A DNA stretch of 44,751 nt from an uncultured Eubacterium sp. (GCF_934295145.1 NZ_CAKRAS010000024.1:1-44751); one strand, 5' to 3'. Counted from the first letter of the stretch, positions 14,623 through 23,656 are shown. Translations and numbers: made by a program. Notes: a model not told the origin generated them from the sequence alone.

Positions 14623-17463
14623 TTGGCGAAAGAAAACTATAAGATAGATAAAAAGAAAAAACAGGTATTTTATATTCTGATGCTGGCAATTTTGTGTTGG
14701 TTTATAGTTGCAGAAATATTCGGGACAAACGAGCGGGACAGCAGTGAAAATGTACGGGATCTTACTTATCATGGAACATTTACCTGGGAAAAATCAGATG
14801 GAAGTACGGAGCAGATTGAGATACCGGGAATTTATGATATGGCGGCCGGGGAAACAATGGTGCTGACAACGCAGCTTCCAACAGATTATGATGCGCAGAC
14901 GTTAATGATCCGTTCTTCTTTGCAGGATGTGCGTTTTTATGTGGATGGTCAGTTGCGAGTTGTATATGATACTTCAGATACCAGAATAGCAGGAAAAAAT
15001 TCAGCCAGCCGGTATGTATTCTGTCCGACATCAGTGGATGATGCCGGAAAAGAAGTACGCATTGAATTAAAAACACATACAGAAAAATATGCCGGAGTAG
15101 TAAACGAAGTGTTCTGTGGCGATAAGGCTGAAATCTGGGAATATATATTTGATTCTTATGGTTTGGCGACGATTATTGCATTTTTCCTGCTGTTTGCAGG
15201 AATCGTTACGGTTATCTTCAGTATGGCGCTTGGTTTGGTATATCATGTGAAATTTGATATGGAGTATCTGGGATGGTGCATTATCATGGCAGCTGGCTGG
15301 ATGCTTGGAGAATCAAAAATGAGGCAGTTACTGGTGCCGAATGCATCAGTGCTTTCCACTTTGTGTTTTGTAATAATCATGTTATGCCCACTGCCCATCG
15401 TATACTATATTGACAGTATGCAGAATGGAAAACATCAGAAAGTATTTCGCTGGATGGAATACGTTTCCGTATTGAATTTTGCGGTCTGTTGTGTACTGCA
15501 TCTGACTGGTGTAGCAGATTTTATAGAGACAATGCCGGTAGCTCATGCGATTCTTGGAGTGACACTGGTATTGGTAGTTGCAACTGTATGTTATGATCTG
15601 CATCACGGATATATTCACAAAAACCGTTATGTTGTGCCAGGACTGTTTGTGGCGCTTCTTTCAGTCGCAGTGGAAGCTGTATCTTCATATTTTGTCATCT
15701 CCATTTATGGCATGTTTATGGGGATCGGTATGATCGTGCTTCTGTTTGTAAATCTGGTCAGAACGATCCGTAATGTACAGAACATGGAAAATTCACGTCA
15801 GAGACGGGAAATGAAAAAGCGAAGAAAGCAGATGGAAGCCATGTCTTTGCAGTTGATGCAGACGTTGTCAACGACGATAGAGGCGAAAGACGAGTACACC
15901 CGAGGTCATTCTCATCGTGTAGCAGAATATTCAGTTTTGATTGCGAAGGAGCTGGGCTGGAATCAGAAAGAACTTTTCAATCTGCGTAATGCAGCGCATT
16001 TGCACGATATCGGAAAAATTGGAATCCCAGACACGATTTTAAATAAACCGACAAAACTGACGGAAGAAGAGTATGCAGTAATTAAGGAACATACGGTGAT
16101 CGGATCAGAAATTTTGAAGAATATTACACTGATCGATCATGTAATAGAAGTGGCACGGCATCATCATGAGCGTTATGACGGAAAGGGATATCCGGATGGT
16201 CTGAAAGGGGAAGAAATCCCGTTACCGGCCAGAATCGTGGCAGTGGCGGACAGCTATGATGCGATGCAGTCCAGAAGAATTTATCGTAATCCTCTCGAAG
16301 CCGAGACGATTTATAAGGAAATATCGAAGAACCGGGGCATTCAGTTTGATCCGGAAATTGCGGATATCTTTTTGAAACTTCTTCGGGAAGAACGGCTTGT
16401 GATCGGTGATGGGTGTATTGGAATAGATGAGGAATACAGTATGCCGGACGTGGAAATCGAGATTGGAAAATTCATTTCAGATGTCATGTCGACGATACGG
16501 ACACAGGAGGACAGTGAGGGCTTCGACTTCCTTACAGGACTTCCGATGCGTAACCGTGGAGAAAAAATGGCTGCACAGTTTATGCAGCGGGAGAATGGTT
16601 ACCTGGTGTTCATGGATATGGATAATCTGAAAAAGATTAATGATATCTATGGGCATAAAGCCGGTGACCGGGCACTGAAAATGCTTGGTTCGCTGCTGCT
16701 TGAATTTGCACAGCACTCCGTGGTATGCCGTCTGGGCGGCGATGAATTTCTGATGTTTGTACCGGAAGTTTCAAAGGAAAAAATCACGGAGATCGTAAGT
16801 GGTATTATTGAAAAATTTGAAGAGATAAAGGAAGAGGATCTGGAAATCCGCTATGCATCGATATCCATTGGAATCTGTGAAACGGTAAAGGGGGATTCCT
16901 TTGAGGAATGTTATTCTAAAGCAGACAAAGCACTGTATTATATAAAGCAGAATGGCAAAGGAGATTTCTTCTTCTATCAGCAGATGGAAAGCCAGCAAAT
17001 GACTGATTATGGAACCGGAAAAGATCTGGCGCTGATTGCAAAAGCTTTGCGTGAGAGTGGCAACTACGCAGGTGCACTTGAACTGGATTACCGGGAGTTT
17101 GCAAAGATTTACGAATACATGAACCATCTGGGTGAGCGTTACAAATACCAGTGTTATCTCGTGATGGTTACCATGGACACCACACCGGATTATGTGATGT
17201 ATATTGAAAATATTGAGTGTGCGCTGGAGAGTATGGAGCAGGCAATCCGCCAGAAGATCCGAAAGGTAGATGTCTGTACCCGGTACAGTTCCATGCAGTA
17301 TCTGATCATCCTGTTTGAAGCAGACGAGACGCAGATACCGAAAGTCATGGATCGTATTTTTATGCAGTATTATAAACAGTACGATAAGAGTAATTTTATT
17401 CCGAAGTATGAATATGTTCCGATCATTGAAAATTCGAAAGAAAAGATGGAGAAGAACGAATAG
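14623..17463 (+). CDS. Membrane HD-GYP + GGDEF cyclic-di-GMP protein with a degenerate second GGDEF
   Basis: AGGAG (14611-14615) lies 1 bp from an ATG at 14617 but 7 bp from an in-frame TTG at 14623, so I chose the TTG start (946 aa). The protein has an N-terminal membrane helix (about 12-28), an extracytoplasmic beta-rich domain (about 30-170) and about seven further membrane helices (about 170-385), as in 7TMR-DISM receptors. A linker helix leads to an HD-GYP phosphodiesterase (HSHRVAEY about 428, HDIGKIGIPD about 460, HHERYDGKGYPDGL about 513-526) and an intact GGDEF diguanylate cyclase (LTGLPMRN about 635, CRLGGDEFLMF about 701-711). The last 160 residues look like a second, degenerate GGDEF (RKVDVCTRYSSMQYLIIL, about 882-899). 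It may make or break c-di-GMP in response to an external signal. The Rrf2 gene follows 38 bp later. Confidence 0.9.
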   Translation: MAKENYKIDKKKKQVFYILMLAILCWFIVAEIFGTNERDSSENVRDLTYHGTFTWEKSDGSTEQIEIPGIYDMAAGETMVLTTQLPTDYDAQTLMIRSSLQDVRFYVDGQLRVVYDTSDTRIAGKNSASRYVFCPTSVDDAGKEVRIELKTHTEKYAGVVNEVFCGDKAEIWEYIFDSYGLATIIAFFLLFAGIVTVIFSMALGLVYHVKFDMEYLGWCIIMAAGWMLGESKMRQLLVPNASVLSTLCFVIIMLCPLPIVYYIDSMQNGKHQKVFRWMEYVSVLNFAVCCVLHLTGVADFIETMPVAHAILGVTLVLVVATVCYDLHHGYIHKNRYVVPGLFVALLSVAVEAVSSYFVISIYGMFMGIGMIVLLFVNLVRTIRNVQNMENSRQRREMKKRRKQMEAMSLQLMQTLSTTIEAKDEYTRGHSHRVAEYSVLIAKELGWNQKELFNLRNAAHLHDIGKIGIPDTILNKPTKLTEEEYAVIKEHTVIGSEILKNITLIDHVIEVARHHHERYDGKGYPDGLKGEEIPLPARIVAVADSYDAMQSRRIYRNPLEAETIYKEISKNRGIQFDPEIADIFLKLLREERLVIGDGCIGIDEEYSMPDVEIEIGKFISDVMSTIRTQEDSEGFDFLTGLPMRNRGEKMAAQFMQRENGYLVFMDMDNLKKINDIYGHKAGDRALKMLGSLLLEFAQHSVVCRLGGDEFLMFVPEVSKEKITEIVSGIIEKFEEIKEEDLEIRYASISIGICETVKGDSFEECYSKADKALYYIKQNGKGDFFFYQQMESQQMTDYGTGKDLALIAKALRESGNYAGALELDYREFAKIYEYMNHLGERYKYQCYLVMVTMDTTPDYVMYIENIECALESMEQAIRQKIRKVDVCTRYSSMQYLIILFEADETQIPKVMDRIFMQYYKQYDKSNFIPKYEYVPIIENSKEKMEKNE

Positions 17464-17501
17464 AAATAAAGTAGCTTGTGTGAAATAAGGTTGGTAGAAA
17501 A

Positions 17502-17939
17502 ATGCAGATTTCAAGCAGATTTACGCTGGCAATTCATATTTTTGCCTGTGCGGATACATTCAAAGATGATTATAAAGTAACCAGTGATTTTATTGCGGGA
17601 AGTACAAATGTAAATCCTGTCATCATTCGAAAAATAGTAAGGCAGCTCAAGGCAGCAAGGCTCATTGAGGTGGCGCGCGGAACCGGTGGAACTACGATTG
17701 CGAAGCCATTGTCAGAGATTACGTTTCTGGATATTTATCGTGCGGTGGAGTGCGTGGAAGAAAATCAGCTCTTTCATTTCCATGAGAATCCGAATATGGC
17801 TTGTCCGGTTGGAAGAAATATTCACCATGTGCTGGATGAAAAACTGGATCGGGTGCAGAAGGCGATGGAGCAGGAATTGCAGTCTATTACGCTAGAGGAT
17901 GTCAGGGAAGATCTGAAAAAATATCTGGAGCAGGAATAA
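17502..17939 (+). CDS. Rrf2-family transcriptional regulator
   Basis: This 145-aa winged-helix regulator starts MQISSRFTLAIHIFACADTF and has the HTH region DFIAGSTNVNPVIIRKIVRQLKAARLIEVARGTGGTTIAK (about residues 28-68), the Rrf2 wing signature. It has one Cys in the ligand region (MACPVGR, about 105), not the three needed for an IscR/NsrR-type cluster, so it probably does not bind Fe-S. It is closest to YwnA-like Rrf2 proteins. It follows the c-di-GMP gene closely and ends before a bidirectional terminator. The target genes are unknown. Confidence 0.88.
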   Translation: MQISSRFTLAIHIFACADTFKDDYKVTSDFIAGSTNVNPVIIRKIVRQLKAARLIEVARGTGGTTIAKPLSEITFLDIYRAVECVEENQLFHFHENPNMACPVGRNIHHVLDEKLDRVQKAMEQELQSITLEDVREDLKKYLEQE

Positions 17940-17943
17940 GGGA

Positions 17944-17983
17944 AAAAGGACATGTCTGAGAAATTGTTCAGACATGTCCTTTT
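17944..17983. terminator. Bidirectional terminator between the Rrf2 gene and the minus-strand operon
   Basis: A perfect 16-bp stem pairs AAAAGGACATGTCTGA with TCAGACATGTCCTTTT across an 8-nt loop. T runs are present on both strands, so it serves the + strand Rrf2 transcript and the converging minus-strand operon. Confidence 0.92.
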
Positions 17984-18024
17984 CAAAAATTAGGTAATAT
18001 GGTAATTATAAAAGATATTGACTA

Positions 18025-19371
18025 TTATACTGTACATTTGACGATATACAGACCGTCTTCAAATGTATCTACATAGATGTATCCGCGGTCATCAACCAGT
18101 ACATCTTCTGTAATTGCTACTTGTGGTCCAGGTAAAAGGGTACCATTTTCATTATCGAACCAGTTTTCACCTTCCGGATCTGGTGGAAGAAAATAGGCAA
18201 TCTCCTTTGGCATAAATGGATCAGATACATCGTAAATGCGAAGTCCGGCATGGAAGTAGCAATTATAAATACGATCATCCCGTTTTTCGTAGCAATCCTG
18301 ACCAAAAGCGTCAAACATGTTGTGAGGACCAAATACAGCACGTACACCATCCACGATATTAAAATTAGTCCCATGTGTATATCCTTCCGGTACTTCCGGA
18401 TAAGGACAAATTGCTATCAGACTTGGATGCTCCGGATCTACAGTTTCTACGATACCAATCATATTCATTGGCTGAGTTGTGATTTTGTGGAACATACCAG
18501 TGAGCCGTTCATTGGAAAAATATCTGACACGTTCCGCTTCGGTTGTAACAATCGCATAAGGTCTGTCTCCTAATGGCATAGCAGAGTGAACGGCAGCACC
18601 GCCCTGTCCACCGCCAAAAGTAGGATTCAGAGGCAGTTTCCCGATTAAACGTGGCTTGCGCTTGTCAGATACATCGATCATACAGAACCCCACATTTGGA
18701 AATGCTGCATAAAGGATATCATCTTTTACGGTAACAGCATGCATACATGGAAGTTTCATAAATTCTTCTGTGCCGATTTCCGGTATTTCATTTGCTTTTT
18801 TGTTTCCTAAAAACTGCGCATCATCCCAGTAACTGCCAACTTCTACAGGATGTGTCGGATCAGAAATATCTACGATACGGATAATGTATCCCATGTAGTT
18901 GCGTTTGCTGCCAACGACATATACATAGTTTCCACCATTATAAAAAGAACGATGAGCACCAGGTCCATCTTCACATTCAAATTCTCCAAGGAACTTTGGA
19001 TTCATAGGATCTGCGGCAATATCATAGATTTTTATGCCACCCCAGAAGGGCATTTCATGTGTTCCATGCAGAACACGCATGGTACCGCCATAGCAGGTAA
19101 TCAGTTTTCCGTCACCAGTCTGTATTTTAGGTAAACTCTGTCCGTCGTGGATCGGTCCAATCCAGTCACCTTCCACCCATTTTGCGACCGGTGCTGAAGG
19201 ATCAGTAACATCTACAATATTAAATCCATTATCGCGAAAGCAGGCTGCATAGAGATAATATCGGTTTTCCGGACTTTTGTACATTGCCATCTGAAATCCG
19301 GGTTTACGGTTCAGATCACAGTAACCGATATATTCGACATTTTTCATTAACATTTCTTTGCGTTGAGCCAA
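18025..19371 (-). CDS. LVIVD-repeat beta-propeller protein
   Basis: This 448-aa protein is built from about seven LVIVD-type blades. Visible repeats include NIVDVTDPSAP, RIVDISDPTHPVEVGSY, CMIDVSDKRKPRLIG, IVETVDPEHPSLI and RIYDVSDPFMPKEIAYF. The start is a TTG (19371-19369) with AAGGAGG 9 bp upstream; the first ATG would be 8 or more codons inside. There is no signal peptide, unlike many LVIVD proteins, so it should be cytosolic. It is the last gene of a minus-strand operon (278-aa unknown, flavodoxin-like, MFS, LVIVD). Propellers of this kind can be enzymes (lactonase- or lyase-like) or binding scaffolds. The function is unassigned, but the context suggests catabolism of the substrate moved by the MFS protein. 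Confidence 0.8.
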   Translation of the reverse strand: MAQRKEMLMKNVEYIGYCDLNRKPGFQMAMYKSPENRYYLYAACFRDNGFNIVDVTDPSAPVAKWVEGDWIGPIHDGQSLPKIQTGDGKLITCYGGTMRVLHGTHEMPFWGGIKIYDIAADPMNPKFLGEFECEDGPGAHRSFYNGGNYVYVVGSKRNYMGYIIRIVDISDPTHPVEVGSYWDDAQFLGNKKANEIPEIGTEEFMKLPCMHAVTVKDDILYAAFPNVGFCMIDVSDKRKPRLIGKLPLNPTFGGGQGGAAVHSAMPLGDRPYAIVTTEAERVRYFSNERLTGMFHKITTQPMNMIGIVETVDPEHPSLIAICPYPEVPEGYTHGTNFNIVDGVRAVFGPHNMFDAFGQDCYEKRDDRIYNCYFHAGLRIYDVSDPFMPKEIAYFLPPDPEGENWFDNENGTLLPGPQVAITEDVLVDDRGYIYVDTFEDGLYIVKCTV

Positions 19372-19416
19372 TGCGAATTACCTCCTTAAAATACTATATT
19401 TATTTTTGTGATAAAA

Positions 19417-20676
19417 CTATCGCACAGTATCGTCAATTGGAGATACTTTTAAAGTTAAGAATACAATAAATCCGGCAATTGCCATAAGAAGCAGAGTGAT
19501 ATAAGAAGCAGTGTAATTAATCGTTGTTCCAACAACACCTACGACTGTAATACCAATGCCTGTCATAATAGAGTTTAATGGTTGAATGACACGGAATGCA
19601 TTCTGAAAATCATATCTTCCCCAGATGGCTGAAGTACATGAAACCAGGAAGTTTGATGCGCCACCAAGCATTAATGCAAGGATGGGAAGGGAAATATAGT
19701 GTAATGCATGAATATGTGTCAGGTTAAACGCAATTGCAAAAATACCAAGTAAATAAGTGATGATACAGGCTTTTTTTGTGCCAAGTTTTAAATCAAGCCA
19801 GCCGACAAATACAGATCCGGGTACGGCTATAATACCGGCAATGGCAAGCATCATTAAGATTTCGGGGATCTGATACTGATATTCCAAAAACTTGTTTACA
19901 AAGTTGGACATGATGCCCATTGCCAGAAATCCAAGGATACCGATGGAAAACCATAACTGCCACATACGTCCGGTTACCAGCACTTTCTTAATCGTCCATT
20001 TTGATGTTGCCATATACTGCAGGTTTGCTTCGTGTTCTTTTTTTGCGGTTTCAAAATCAAAAGAATCATTATTATCCGGATATGCTCCTTTTTCTTCCGG
20101 AAAATCTCTGACATAAGCCAATACGATAATACCAACAATTCCAGCGAAAATAGCCATAAATAAATAGAAAGAATTCAGTCCGCCTTTCGTAATGAGGATA
20201 CTTCCGATAGCAGAAGTTGTTGCGGCAGATAATGGATAACCTGCGGTGATCAGCCCCATGGCAAGACCGCGTTTTTTCGGATACCAGTTTGCGATTACCT
20301 GATAGCCAAAGAGTGTAGCTGACAATGTGGTTGCCACATAACAGACAAGATATGCAATCGTGTAAACAGCAATGCTATGTGCATTTCCCCACAAGATGGC
20401 AAATGGGACTGTGATTAGCATGGAAATACCCCATACCATGCGAACCGTTTTCATTTGCATGACTTTTCCAAAAATCATAGAGCCAATTACCGCACAGACA
20501 GTTGCGACTGTGGATAATGAATATAAAATGGAAGCATTTAACCCACGTTCAGCAAAGGCTGCGATGGTAACGTTTAATGAGTCAGATGTCATTGCTGAAT
20601 TAATATAAATACTCAGAAATGATAATAAAATAATAAACCAGCCTTTTTTCCCAAGATTCCAGTTACCCTTTTTCAT
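19417..20676 (-). CDS. MFS transporter, OFA-like (organic anion type)
   Basis: This 419-aa transporter has 12 predicted membrane helices in two six-helix halves. They are separated by a charged cytoplasmic loop (about residues 195-230, DFPEEKGAYPDNNDSFDFETAKKEHE). The layout and the NWYPKKRGLAMGLITAGYPLS segment resemble the oxalate/formate-antiporter-type MFS group, which moves monocarboxylates and other organic anions. A GGGGG site precedes the ATG (AAAGGGGGTTTTTTTT-ATG). It lies between the flavodoxin-like and LVIVD genes and is likely the uptake system for the substrate of the island (inference). Confidence 0.87.
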   Translation of the reverse strand: MKKGNWNLGKKGWFIILLSFLSIYINSAMTSDSLNVTIAAFAERGLNASILYSLSTVATVCAVIGSMIFGKVMQMKTVRMVWGISMLITVPFAILWGNAHSIAVYTIAYLVCYVATTLSATLFGYQVIANWYPKKRGLAMGLITAGYPLSAATTSAIGSILITKGGLNSFYLFMAIFAGIVGIIVLAYVRDFPEEKGAYPDNNDSFDFETAKKEHEANLQYMATSKWTIKKVLVTGRMWQLWFSIGILGFLAMGIMSNFVNKFLEYQYQIPEILMMLAIAGIIAVPGSVFVGWLDLKLGTKKACIITYLLGIFAIAFNLTHIHALHYISLPILALMLGGASNFLVSCTSAIWGRYDFQNAFRVIQPLNSIMTGIGITVVGVVGTTINYTASYITLLLMAIAGFIVFLTLKVSPIDDTVR

Positions 20677-20698
20677 AAAAAAAACCCCCTTTGATTTT

Positions 20699-21649
20699 TT
20701 ATGGTTTAATGACCTCTACATTATAAGTCCGATATTTTTCTGCTTTTTCTTTTGCCTTGGAAGCTGCAGGTGCAAATGCCTGAAATGATTCCATGATTTC
20801 ACGACTGTGATAAGCACATTCTTCCTTGGTAAGTCTGGAATGAATAAGTTCATCCTTTGCAAAGTCAATGTGGATTTTTCCGTTAGCCACGGATACAGTT
20901 CCTTTAATACCGCAGATTGCACAGGTAGCAGTTTCATCTCCATTATCCACAGTGAAAAGATTGCCATGGCAGACCGGACATGTTCCGTCAAAGTCACCAC
21001 ACCAGGACATTTCTTCTTCTGGTTTGCAGGCATTTTCACAGACATTTTTGCCAAGCTGATGGACTCGCTGTACTTCCTGCTCATGCATAAGTGCCTGTGT
21101 TGCAGTGTTAGAATTTAGAACCATAATCTGATCAACGACTTTAATATGCATTGGATAAGTCATATCATTCATCAGGGTGAGGCCCATGGATGCATACTGT
21201 GGACGGACAGCACCGCCAACTGAGATAAATCCGGCACAGCGTTGCTTGAATACACGCTGATCAATCGGAGAATCTGATCTTCGGAGACCACGGGCTTCCA
21301 GTGCTGCAACATCGTGCCATGGACCGATTCGGTCAGATAAAACGAGTAAAGAAGCAATCGGACGGATCAGGTAAATAGGAGCACTGATAATGATCGCATC
21401 ACTCCAAAGAATCTGTTCCATTACAACTTCAAAATCGTCTTTCTGAATACAGCGATTGCTTTTTCCTTTCATAAGATTCATTTCACAGGCGAGACAGCCT
21501 TTACATGGTTTGATATCAAAATCATTCAAACGTAACATTTTTACTTCGGCACCGGTTTCTTCTGCGCCCATTAAAGCTTCGCGAAGTAAAAGTTCGCTGT
21601 TACCGAAAGGACGCCCGCAACTGATGCCCAGAATTTTTTTGTTTTCCAT
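20699..21649 (-). CDS. Flavodoxin-like NAD(P)H-dependent FMN oxidoreductase with Cys motif and zinc ribbon
   Basis: This 316-aa flavoprotein of the NADPH-dependent FMN reductase/flavodoxin fold has a phosphate-binding loop SCGRPFGNSELLL (about residues 10-22). CKGCLACEMN…CIQKDDF (about 49-71) is the Cys cluster seen in iron-sulfur flavoprotein-like relatives. SAPIYLIRPIASLL follows (about 91-104). Unusually, the C-terminal third carries a four-Cys zinc-ribbon-like element (CPVCHGN … CAICG, about 225-246). An AAAGGAGG ribosome binding site precedes the ATG. It is probably a reductase in the island's pathway or an electron carrier. The substrate is unknown. Confidence 0.82.
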   Translation of the reverse strand: MENKKILGISCGRPFGNSELLLREALMGAEETGAEVKMLRLNDFDIKPCKGCLACEMNLMKGKSNRCIQKDDFEVVMEQILWSDAIIISAPIYLIRPIASLLVLSDRIGPWHDVAALEARGLRRSDSPIDQRVFKQRCAGFISVGGAVRPQYASMGLTLMNDMTYPMHIKVVDQIMVLNSNTATQALMHEQEVQRVHQLGKNVCENACKPEEEMSWCGDFDGTCPVCHGNLFTVDNGDETATCAICGIKGTVSVANGKIHIDFAKDELIHSRLTKEECAYHSREIMESFQAFAPAASKAKEKAEKYRTYNVEVIKP

Positions 21650-21666
21650 AGAATACCTCCTTTATA

Positions 21667-22503
21667 TTATCGCATTGGCATAAAACCACGATATTGTTGT
21701 AAATTATTACTGATAGGTACATCGCCGAGGAAAATGCTGGCAAATTCAAATTTTGGCTTTAAGTAAGGGAAAACATCTGCTGTTGCCCATTCTGGTTTTG
21801 GAATAGAACCTGTATTTTCCACAGCTGCTTTGTGCCATTGACTTGGGCAGTCTGTCCAGATTTCGACCACACGGTGAAATGGACAGTCATTAATGTCCTG
21901 TCGGATCTTGCTGGATAAAATACGGGTAACTTCATCCATCTGAACAAAAACAGGAAGAACCTGATGCATTAACCAGTCATCGCCTTCTTCAGCTGAAACT
22001 CCTTCCGGATAACGGATTACAAACTGCCAACGATAGTTATCACCATCGCTGATGGTGCGACCGGCACCTTTCAGATCTTCCTCCCACCACATTGGAACAA
22101 ATGCAAAAATAAATGGTGGAAGAGAGTCAGTTCCAGAAGCATTTCGTACGGCATCTGCATCCAACTCCATTGTGCTGTCTTCTGTGTCAGGGATGATGCC
22201 CTGCCACCGTAATTCATTCGGTGTGACAGTCTCATACACGCTTTTGATATTCAGAATCGGGTTCATCGGATTTAATAGCCAGTGATGTTCGGTCAGCTGG
22301 AAATTATAAGTACCGAAGCGTTTGCCATCCGGTGGAACCGGCAATGCACTGTAAAAAGCATATTTTGTTACATATGGTTCAAACTGTGCAATACTTTCCG
22401 GGACATGGGTGCGGTATAACCAGTTCTGTAATTTGTGTCTGTAATCTTCCTTTGCAACATTGATATAGATCAGACTACGAAGTGGTTCAAATTCAATTTT
22501 CAT
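21667..22503 (-). CDS. Unrecognised 278-aa protein, possible duplicated alpha/beta-barrel (EthD-like)
   Basis: This is the first gene of the minus-strand operon. A longer frame exists upstream, but GGGGG in front of the ATG at 22503-22501 sets the start (MKIEFEPLRSLIY). I do not firmly recognise it. The first half (NWLYRTHVPESIAQFEPYVTKYAFY) recalls the H-x-P…P-x-V-x-x-Y pattern of EthD/dimeric ferredoxin-like proteins. The second half (WLMHQVLPVFVQMDEVTRILSSK … RVVEIWTDCPSQWHKA) could be a second copy, and the protein is Trp/Pro-rich and lacks signal or membrane segments. Such folds act as cyclases, hydrolases or monooxygenases on aromatic or polyketide-like substrates. That resemblance is weak and is inference only. 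Confidence 0.7.
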   Translation of the reverse strand: MKIEFEPLRSLIYINVAKEDYRHKLQNWLYRTHVPESIAQFEPYVTKYAFYSALPVPPDGKRFGTYNFQLTEHHWLLNPMNPILNIKSVYETVTPNELRWQGIIPDTEDSTMELDADAVRNASGTDSLPPFIFAFVPMWWEEDLKGAGRTISDGDNYRWQFVIRYPEGVSAEEGDDWLMHQVLPVFVQMDEVTRILSSKIRQDINDCPFHRVVEIWTDCPSQWHKAAVENTGSIPKPEWATADVFPYLKPKFEFASIFLGDVPISNNLQQYRGFMPMR

Positions 22504-22534
22504 AAATAAAACCCCCTTTTTGTTTGCTAAATTA

Positions 22535-22563
22535 ATTATAGATAATGCGGAAGAAAATAGGAA
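22535..22563 (-). promoter_or_regulatory. Promoter of the minus-strand MFS/LVIVD operon with AATTTC box
   Basis: On the minus strand a perfect TATAAT lies at 22540-22535. AATTTCCT ends 18 bp before it, the same arrangement as in the two promoters at 26.86-27.02 kb. The first ATG is about 32 bp downstream. Confidence 0.55.
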
Positions 22564-22566
22564 ATT

Positions 22567-22607
22567 CAAAAAAAATGCACATGTATTCCATATTGGAATA
22601 CATGTGC
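22567..22607 (-). terminator. Terminator of the minus-strand LysR gene
   Basis: A perfect 13-bp stem (GCACATGTATTCC/GGAATACATGTGC) is followed on the minus strand by an eight-T run. It separates the LysR transcript from the operon promoter just beyond. Confidence 0.9.
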
Positions 22608-22619
22608 AGGCATATGAAT

Positions 22620-23507
22620 TTATGAAAGTGGCAGATTAGATTTTATATATTCAAAAAAGCCAAGAACTGCCGGTCTTTGTTCATTTCTTCGAATGAGAAG
22701 ATAGTGAAAAGAAGGCGGTGTCTGCTCCAGCGGAACAGCAGCCAGATCATGTTGAGAGATATTCAGTGCATCGGAACCGAGAACAGTAGATCCAATTCCC
22801 TGCTCGACACAGTCAAGCAGAGTAAATACAGCATCAGAATATGTACTGATTTTTGGTTTGAAACCATATTTACTGCACAGGGTGATCAAAAATTCCTTGT
22901 CGGAAAAGGTACGATTCTTTTTTAAAACAATCAGAGGTTCCTCTTTTATTTGTTCAATAGACAGGGAAGGAAACTGTGCCAAAGGGTGCTCTTTACTGCA
23001 GATAAAACAGGTATCGTTTGATTGTATTGGAATATAGCGGTAATTTTCAAGAATCGGATGATAGTGACCGATAAAAATGCATAAATCAATCAGTCCAAGA
23101 TCCATTGCTTGGAATAAATCAAATTCTGAGTATTCATTAAAGTTAAGAATGGCATTTTTATCCCGAAAATATTGACGGATGACTTTGCGTTCCTGCTTGT
23201 GCAGACCACCCCAGAAACAACCGAAATTGAGTGTTAGAGAAACAGAAGTTGATTCCAACTGTGCGATCCTTTCAATTTCCGATGCATGATCCAGAATCTG
23301 TTTTGCAATCGGATAAATCTGATTCCCGGCACTGGTCAGAGCAGGAGAAGTTTTACTTCTGGAAAAAAGGCTGCAGTTTAATTCCTTTTCAAGAGAGGCA
23401 ATAATTTTGCTGAATGCAGGTTGTGTAATATAGACCTGATGAGCTGCCTGACTGAAGTTCAGCGTTTCAGCGAGTGCACAAAAACACTCTAATTGTTTGA
23501 TTTTCAT
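22620..23507 (-). CDS. LysR-family regulator (island regulator 1)
   Basis: This 295-aa LysR-type regulator is 12% Ser/Thr and has an N-terminal winged HTH (MKIKQLECFCALAETLNFSQAAHQVYITQPAFSKIIASLEKEL). A periplasmic-binding-protein-like effector domain runs from about residue 90. GGGGGA 9 bp before the ATG at 23507 decides the start over an upstream in-frame Met. The gene is divergent from a second LysR gene 150 bp away, with an inverted-repeat operator between them. Position suggests it controls the adjacent catabolic operons. The effector is unknown. Confidence 0.9.
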   Translation of the reverse strand: MKIKQLECFCALAETLNFSQAAHQVYITQPAFSKIIASLEKELNCSLFSRSKTSPALTSAGNQIYPIAKQILDHASEIERIAQLESTSVSLTLNFGCFWGGLHKQERKVIRQYFRDKNAILNFNEYSEFDLFQAMDLGLIDLCIFIGHYHPILENYRYIPIQSNDTCFICSKEHPLAQFPSLSIEQIKEEPLIVLKKNRTFSDKEFLITLCSKYGFKPKISTYSDAVFTLLDCVEQGIGSTVLGSDALNISQHDLAAVPLEQTPPSFHYLLIRRNEQRPAVLGFFEYIKSNLPLS

Positions 23508-23556
23508 AATGATTTCCCCCAATAGTTATCTGCAAACAGATTTCTGATATCCAGTG

Positions 23557-23577
23557 TATCATGAGTTGTCTATGATA
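23557..23577. promoter_or_regulatory. Probable LysR operator between the two divergent LysR genes
   Basis: TATCAT (23557-23562), a 9-bp spacer and ATGATA (23572-23577) form a perfect inverted repeat. They contain the T-N11-A geometry expected for LysR-type binding sites, and lie in the middle of the 149-bp divergent region. Confidence 0.6.
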
Positions 23578-23656
23578 ACAAGCAGATAAAAGTATGTCTT
23601 GCATTTGTAAAACAGTACACATAAAATATAATCAGGCTAGGAAGGGGTTATATTTT

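Noticed and set aside
16771..17514. 247-aa minus-strand frame under the GGDEF region
   Set aside because: It is a shadow of the conserved GGDEF codons; its Phe/Ile/His/Cys-rich text has no start signal.
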